A stretch of 16,557 nucleotides of DNA from an uncultured Lachnospiraceae bacterium. GTDB lineage: Bacteria; Bacillota; Clostridia; Lachnospirales; Lachnospiraceae. The translations under genes were made by a program, and so were the position numbers. This document shows positions 12,193 through 16,557 of this stretch, piece by piece; the stretch's first letter is position 1, and the number at the start of each line of letters is the position of its first letter. The stretch covers positions 1-16,557 of the forward strand of contig CAJTRL010000075.1 in NCBI GenBank assembly GCA_910578715.1. The letters are read 5' to 3'. Below the pieces are notes generated by a model, which had not been told where the DNA came from, did no database searches, and was given only the letters and a program-made list of their open reading frames with translations.

Positions 12193-14562
12193 ATGACAAA
12201 ATGGTACAAAAAGGGCATTACCGTACTTCTGATACTGGCGGCGTTAGCGTCGTCGGTTGTCGGCTGCGGTATAACGGGACAGGGAAACGCCGCGACAGAC
12301 GGCGCCGGAGCCGAAGACGGTTCTTCTCCCGCGGCGATGGGCCGTTATGTGGAAGAAATGACGGATTTATCGGACAAAATTTTCGGAAGAGGCAACAGCC
12401 TTTACCAGCTCTCTGACGGGAGTCTGCTCATTTCCAACAGGAATGGGGAGTTTATGAAAACAGGGGATAACGGGAAATTCTGGATGACGGATACGAGACA
12501 GTGGCGGACGAAGATGCTGGAAGAAGGCGTTTATATCTCCAGCATGGCGGTGGGCCCGGACAATACGGTGGCGCTTATCCGGCAGGTGGACATTCAGGAG
12601 AATGAATCGGAGAATCCGTTTGATTATGCATTAAATTTTCAGGTTCTGATTATCAAACCGGATAATACAGAAATTCCGGTGGAAGTTCCATTACCGGACA
12701 GTGATGATTATGTGTACAAAATTTATGTGGCGGATAACGGACGGATTTTTGTCAGTACAATCAGCAGTTCCAGCCTTTATGAAGTGAAGGAAGACGGCAG
12801 CAGTGAATTGTTTCTCGCACTGGATGGCGGCCGGCTGGAACAGATACGGTTCCAGGGAGATTTGATGTTGATAGACGGGAAACGCTTTGACGGCCCGGTG
12901 CTTTATGATATGGCAAAAGAAGAATATATAGAGGATGAAGTTCTGACCGAATTTGTAAGCACGAATTATGCGGACAGAAACGATGATTATGACGCCGACG
13001 ACACTTATCGGCTGTACTATTTTTTCAGCGGCGGGGATGTTCTTTATCTGGCCGGGGAAAAAGGGCTGTACCGACATGTCATCGGCGGAAGTGTGATGGA
13101 GCAGATTATTGATGGAAATTTGTGCAGTCTTGGAAATCCTTCCTATAAGATTCAGGGAATGCTTCCGCTTCAAAATAACGAATTTCTGGCATTGTTTGAA
13201 GGAGGAATGATGGCGCGTTATATATATGACGCCAGTATTCCCGCCAAGCCAAGTGAAAAAATTACGGTATATGGACTGGAAGATAACGAAACGCTCAGAC
13301 AGGCGATTAATCTGTACCAGATTAGAAATCCAGAGGTGTATGTCGAATTTGAAGTCGGCATGGATGGCAGCAGTTCCGTCACCAAAGAAGACGCAGTCAA
13401 GAGCCTGAATACCAGAATTATGGCCGGAGAAGGGCCGGATGTGCTGCTTTTAGACAATATGCCGTTAGATTCGTATGTGGAAAAAGGACTTCTGCTCGAT
13501 TTGGGACCGATTCTGGAAGAAGCCGGACAAAGCGAAGCGTTGTTCTCCAATATAACGGAAGCGGTAAGAATGGACGGCCAAATTTATGCCATGCCGTGCG
13601 AGGTGCGGATTCCGGTGATGATGGCGGATAAAAAGTATCTTGCGGGGATTTCGGATATTGAAGGCATTGCGGATATGGTGGAAGCTCTGCGGGCGGAAAA
13701 TCCGGGGAAGGATTTGCTCGGATTTTGTACGGCCAAAGGCATTATGCGGCTGTTTTCCATGGCCTGTGTGCCGGCCTGGATAACAGGGGAAGGAGAACTG
13801 GACAAAGAAGCGGTCTCCCGGTTCCTGACTCAGACCAAACGGATTTATGACGCGCAGATGGATGGGCTTCCCGAAGAGGCGGTGAAAAATTATGACGAAA
13901 CGAATGAGTATTACATAAAATCCATAGGGAAGTCTTACGACGATACGGACGATATGAGAGCAAATACCGACGATACGATGAACTATCTCGGCGGCGTAAC
14001 ACAGATGGTAAACGGAACGTTTGGCGTATTCGATAATTTCAGCACATATAACAGGATGACCTCTATACAGAAGCAGGAGGGCTTTGAAAATGCTGAGTGG
14101 ACAGTGATGAAGGGACAGGGCGGCAATGTGTTCTGGGCAATATCGCTGCTCGGTATCAGTACGGCTTCAGACAATCAGGAACGCGCCGCGGATTTTGTGA
14201 AAAGCTGTCTTGGCAAAGAAGTACAGACCAGCCTTCATTATGGCCTGCCTGTCAACACAGCGGCCTTTGAGGAATGCTTATCGCCGGAAGGAAAAGAATT
14301 TCAGGAGGGTGTAACCTGCGGCGCCTGTATGTTAAGCAATACCGACGGCCTTCGGGTGTATCTGGAAGTTTACTGGCCGAACGAGGAGCAGCAGGCGGCA
14401 TTCAGAAAGTGTATGGAGGAGACTGATACGGCCTACCTGAAAAACGATTTCATCGAGTATGCCGTATACGATGAGGGCGCAGCCTATATACAGGGCGAGA
14501 AAAGCCTTGAAGAAGCAATGGAGGCCATTGAGAAGAAGATATCTATTTATATGGCCGAGTAA
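12193..14562 (+). CDS. Propeller-like/solute-binding fusion lipoprotein 4
   Basis: This 789-residue protein is the last of the four paralogues. I chose the ATG at 12193 because it is preceded by AGAGAGG and begins a proper signal peptide (MTKWYKKGITVLLIL). The in-frame TTG at 12145 would overlap the previous gene and add a charged leader. The lipobox is VVGC with Cys at 25, and MGRYVEE is at 49-55. The Asp-box position is TGDNGKFW (90-97), degenerate as in paralogue 3. The propeller-like region runs to about 350, and solute-binding landmarks follow: ITVYGLEDN (near 357), GEGPDVLLLDNMP, SYVEKGLLLDL, AMPCEV, LGKEVQ and GLPVNTAAF. It has its own loop YDDTDDMRANTDDTMNYLGG in the region where the paralogues differ most, so ligand preference may differ too. 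It lies 37 bases after paralogue 3 and 65 bases before the first permease gene. Confidence 0.88.
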   Translation: MTKWYKKGITVLLILAALASSVVGCGITGQGNAATDGAGAEDGSSPAAMGRYVEEMTDLSDKIFGRGNSLYQLSDGSLLISNRNGEFMKTGDNGKFWMTDTRQWRTKMLEEGVYISSMAVGPDNTVALIRQVDIQENESENPFDYALNFQVLIIKPDNTEIPVEVPLPDSDDYVYKIYVADNGRIFVSTISSSSLYEVKEDGSSELFLALDGGRLEQIRFQGDLMLIDGKRFDGPVLYDMAKEEYIEDEVLTEFVSTNYADRNDDYDADDTYRLYYFFSGGDVLYLAGEKGLYRHVIGGSVMEQIIDGNLCSLGNPSYKIQGMLPLQNNEFLALFEGGMMARYIYDASIPAKPSEKITVYGLEDNETLRQAINLYQIRNPEVYVEFEVGMDGSSSVTKEDAVKSLNTRIMAGEGPDVLLLDNMPLDSYVEKGLLLDLGPILEEAGQSEALFSNITEAVRMDGQIYAMPCEVRIPVMMADKKYLAGISDIEGIADMVEALRAENPGKDLLGFCTAKGIMRLFSMACVPAWITGEGELDKEAVSRFLTQTKRIYDAQMDGLPEEAVKNYDETNEYYIKSIGKSYDDTDDMRANTDDTMNYLGGVTQMVNGTFGVFDNFSTYNRMTSIQKQEGFENAEWTVMKGQGGNVFWAISLLGISTASDNQERAADFVKSCLGKEVQTSLHYGLPVNTAAFEECLSPEGKEFQEGVTCGACMLSNTDGLRVYLEVYWPNEEQQAAFRKCMEETDTAYLKNDFIEYAVYDEGAAYIQGEKSLEEAMEAIEKKISIYMAE

Positions 14563-14627
14563 ACGATAATTTGCTGCCGGTATGAAAAGCATAATCTAAA
14601 GAGAAAAGAAAAGCGGAGGGATAAAGA

Positions 14628-15512
14628 TTGAAAGGACACAGATTCCTATGGAAAAAGAACAAACTGCGGAGGGCTTTTTTCCTGTTCATGGCGCCCAGTT
14701 TTGCCGGCGTGCTGTTGTTTGTGCTGCTTCCGTTTCTGGACGTGTTCCGGCGTTCCTTTGCAACGGCTGTGACGGGGCAGTTCAATGGCATTCAGAACTA
14801 TCAGACGATTTTTGCCAACCAGGCTTTCCAGCTGGCGGTAAAAAATACGTTCCGGTTTACGCTCGTCTGTATACCGATATTGGTAGTTATCGGGCTTATC
14901 ATTGCGCTGCCGCTCAGCAAACTGAAAAGCGCCGGGCTCATCAAGTCGCTTTACCTGTTTCCGCTGGCGATGCCGACGGCAACCATCGTTATCGTGTGGA
15001 AACTCTTTTTCTATAAACAGGGTTTTCTGAACCTGTTCCTGACCAGAATCGGCGAATGGAGCGGGCTTTGGGGAGAGGTACATAAAGATTATCTGGGAAG
15101 CGGTGCGGCTTTCTGGGTGCTGGTATTTAGCTATGTCTGGAAAAATACAGGGTATACGGTCGTATTGTGGCTGGCCGGGATTCTGGGAATCTCCGGCGAA
15201 ATGCTGGAAGCGGCGAGGGTGGACGGCGCTTCCGAGATGCAGAGTTTTTTCCGGGTAGTGCTCCCGAATCTGAAAGGAAGTCTTTACACAATAGTCATCC
15301 TTTCTTTCCTAAATTCGTTTAAAATATACAGAGAGGCTTATCTGGTGGCGGGCTCTTACCCTGAGCAGAGCATCTATTTGTTACAGCATTTGTTTAATAA
15401 CTGGTTTGTCAATCTGGATTTTGATAAAATGGCGGCCGCGGCGGTCTGTGTCGGCGGATTTCTGTTCGTAATTATCATGCTTTTGCAGAGACTGTGGGAT
15501 AAGAGCGATTAG
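14628..15512 (+). CDS. Carbohydrate-type ABC transporter permease, MalF/UgpA-like
   Basis: The 294-residue inner-membrane subunit belongs to the CUT1-type binding-protein-dependent permeases. Six hydrophobic segments lie at about 16-38, 74-97, 108-128, 161-184, 216-235 and 268-288. The cytoplasmic EAA loop that docks on the ATPase is clear: EAARVDGASEMQSFFRVVLP (194-213), with the conserved Gly at 200 and terminal LP. The N-terminal FFLFMAPSFAGVLLFVLLP and FRRSFA segments are typical of the MalF/UgpA side of the pair. The start is a TTG, supported by GGAGGG 7 bases upstream; the first in-frame ATG (residue 21) would cut into the first membrane segment. It is the fifth gene of the cluster and should form a heterodimeric channel with the next gene's product. 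No ATPase is encoded in the window. Confidence 0.93.
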   Translation: MKGHRFLWKKNKLRRAFFLFMAPSFAGVLLFVLLPFLDVFRRSFATAVTGQFNGIQNYQTIFANQAFQLAVKNTFRFTLVCIPILVVIGLIIALPLSKLKSAGLIKSLYLFPLAMPTATIVIVWKLFFYKQGFLNLFLTRIGEWSGLWGEVHKDYLGSGAAFWVLVFSYVWKNTGYTVVLWLAGILGISGEMLEAARVDGASEMQSFFRVVLPNLKGSLYTIVILSFLNSFKIYREAYLVAGSYPEQSIYLLQHLFNNWFVNLDFDKMAAAAVCVGGFLFVIIMLLQRLWDKSD

Positions 15513-15563
15513 CTTACCGGGGAATTGCCGGATAAAAACAAATTTACAGATTGAGAGAAGGAT

Positions 15564-16442
15564 ATGAAGATTATAGTGAATCATAAAAAAAGAATTAAGA
15601 ATATCCGGCGGGAACTGACAACGATTCTGCTCCTGCTTCCGGCGGCGCTCGTCTGCTTGCCGGTGCTGCTTCTGGTGACAGGCTCCGTGATGGGAAACGG
15701 AGAATTAAAGCAATGTCTGTCGCCGATTTTTGCGGAAGAGCTGCAGTTTGTCACCTGGAAGCTCATACCGGATTACCCTACGTTTGAAAATTACGGAAAG
15801 CTGCTTTTTCTGACGCCGCAGTTTTTCGTGCTGTTCTGGAACTCCATCAAAATTGTGGGATGTATTCTTATAGGGCAGCTTCTTGTAGGCGTTCCGGCCG
15901 CCTGGGCCTTTGCCGTATACAGAGTGAAAGGAAGCCGGGCGCTGTTTGCCCTGTATGTGGTGCTCATGCTGCTGCCTTTTCAGGTTATGATGCTGTCAAG
16001 CTATCTGGTGCTGAACCGTTTCGGAATGCTCGATACGCACCAGGCGGTTATACTTCCGGCGGTGTTTTCCACGTTTCCGGTATTCTTGTCTTATGGAGGA
16101 TTCCGCAGCATACCGATGCAGTTATTCGAAGCGGCCCGCATCGACGGCGCCGGGGAGTTTACCATTTTCCGGAAAATAGGACTTCCGCTCGGTAAAAGCG
16201 GACTGCTGTCGGCGATGGTGCTCGGGTTTCTGGAATACTGGAATATGATGGAACAGCCGATGGCTTTTCTGGAGGATAAGTCGCTCTGGCCGCTTTCTCT
16301 TTATCTGCCGGAGATTACCTGGGCACAGGCCGGATACGCTTTCGGGGCGTCCATTATCACATTGATTCCGGCGGTATTTGTATTCGTCTGGGGACAGGAC
16401 TACCTGGAACAGGGAATTATTTTTTCAGGCCTGAAAGAATAA
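15564..16442 (+). CDS. Carbohydrate-type ABC transporter permease, MalG/UgpE-like
   Basis: The 292-residue protein is the second CUT1-type permease. Six hydrophobic segments lie at about 18-42, 89-112, 124-148, 162-180, 212-230 and 258-278. The EAA loop is EAARIDGAGEFTIFRKIGLP (189-208), ending in the conserved LP. The C-terminus DYLEQGIIFSGLKE matches the usual MalG-type ending (a Q-G-hydrophobic stretch then G-x-x-K), which marks it as complete. The ATG at 15564 is preceded by an AGAAGG ribosome site. A gap of 51 bases separates it from the first permease gene, so they are very probably co-transcribed. A MsmX-like shared ATPase encoded elsewhere is common for this transporter class in Firmicutes, so the missing ATPase need not mean the system is broken. 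Confidence 0.93.
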   Translation: MKIIVNHKKRIKNIRRELTTILLLLPAALVCLPVLLLVTGSVMGNGELKQCLSPIFAEELQFVTWKLIPDYPTFENYGKLLFLTPQFFVLFWNSIKIVGCILIGQLLVGVPAAWAFAVYRVKGSRALFALYVVLMLLPFQVMMLSSYLVLNRFGMLDTHQAVILPAVFSTFPVFLSYGGFRSIPMQLFEAARIDGAGEFTIFRKIGLPLGKSGLLSAMVLGFLEYWNMMEQPMAFLEDKSLWPLSLYLPEITWAQAGYAFGASIITLIPAVFVFVWGQDYLEQGIIFSGLKE

Positions 16443-16531
16443 AGCGAAATGGAAAAGACAGTTTAGTATTAGGTAATTGCGAAACTATGTTTTCAAAAGT
16501 TACCGTTGTACAAAATAGACAATCACCGTAG

Positions 16532-16557
16532 GGCACGCTTTCGCTGCACTGTCGCTC
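16532..16557. repeat. Fragment sharing a 14-mer with the 1703-1883 palindrome
   Basis: The 14 bases ggcacgctttcgct at 16532-16545 are identical to the reverse complement of 1826-1839 inside the large palindrome. The rest is cut off by the window end. It may be the start of a related palindromic element. The 115 bases after the last permease otherwise show no gene and no convincing terminator. Confidence 0.3.

Overview
The window looks like chromosomal DNA from a Clostridia-type Firmicute, most likely a gut Lachnospiraceae. The signs are purine-rich ribosome binding sites, a DUF975 membrane protein, OmpR/histidine-kinase and sugar-ABC families of the Firmicute type, and moderate GC in the main genes. 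No rRNA or other marker gene is present, so this placement is an inference.

Left edge (about 1-957): an AT-rich accessory stretch. It holds the 3' end of a YhcG/DUF1016-type PDDEXK nuclease gene, a terminator-like hairpin, and a frameshifted remnant that resembles an HNH-type protein. Next come a DUF975 membrane protein on the minus strand and a small single-pass membrane protein on the plus strand. Their shared intergenic region carries a 181-bp nearly perfect palindrome and two overlapping divergent promoters.

Centre (2442-4762): a histidine kinase and an OmpR-type response regulator form a minus-strand operon, and a 347-bp divergent control region follows. That region holds three copies of one promoter module: TTAGAGA, 4 bases, TTAGAGA (one copy TTAAAGA), exactly 9 bases, then a -10-like hexamer. 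Two copies point at the lipoprotein operon and one at the regulator gene. This is the layout expected for an OmpR-type activator working on both sides.

Right (4763-16442): a six-gene plus-strand cluster. Four consecutive paralogous lipoproteins of 789-824 residues each combine an N-terminal propeller-like region carrying one Asp-box-like motif with a C-terminal family-1 extracellular solute-binding domain. Two CUT1-type ABC permeases (MalF-like and MalG-like) follow. No ATPase is in the window.

My reading is a two-component-controlled carbohydrate (or other solute) uptake or sensing locus, in which four diverged surface receptors share one permease pair. The ligand cannot be read from the sequence. 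The most notable points are the four-fold receptor array, the propeller/solute-binding fusion, the triplicated promoter module and the large palindrome.
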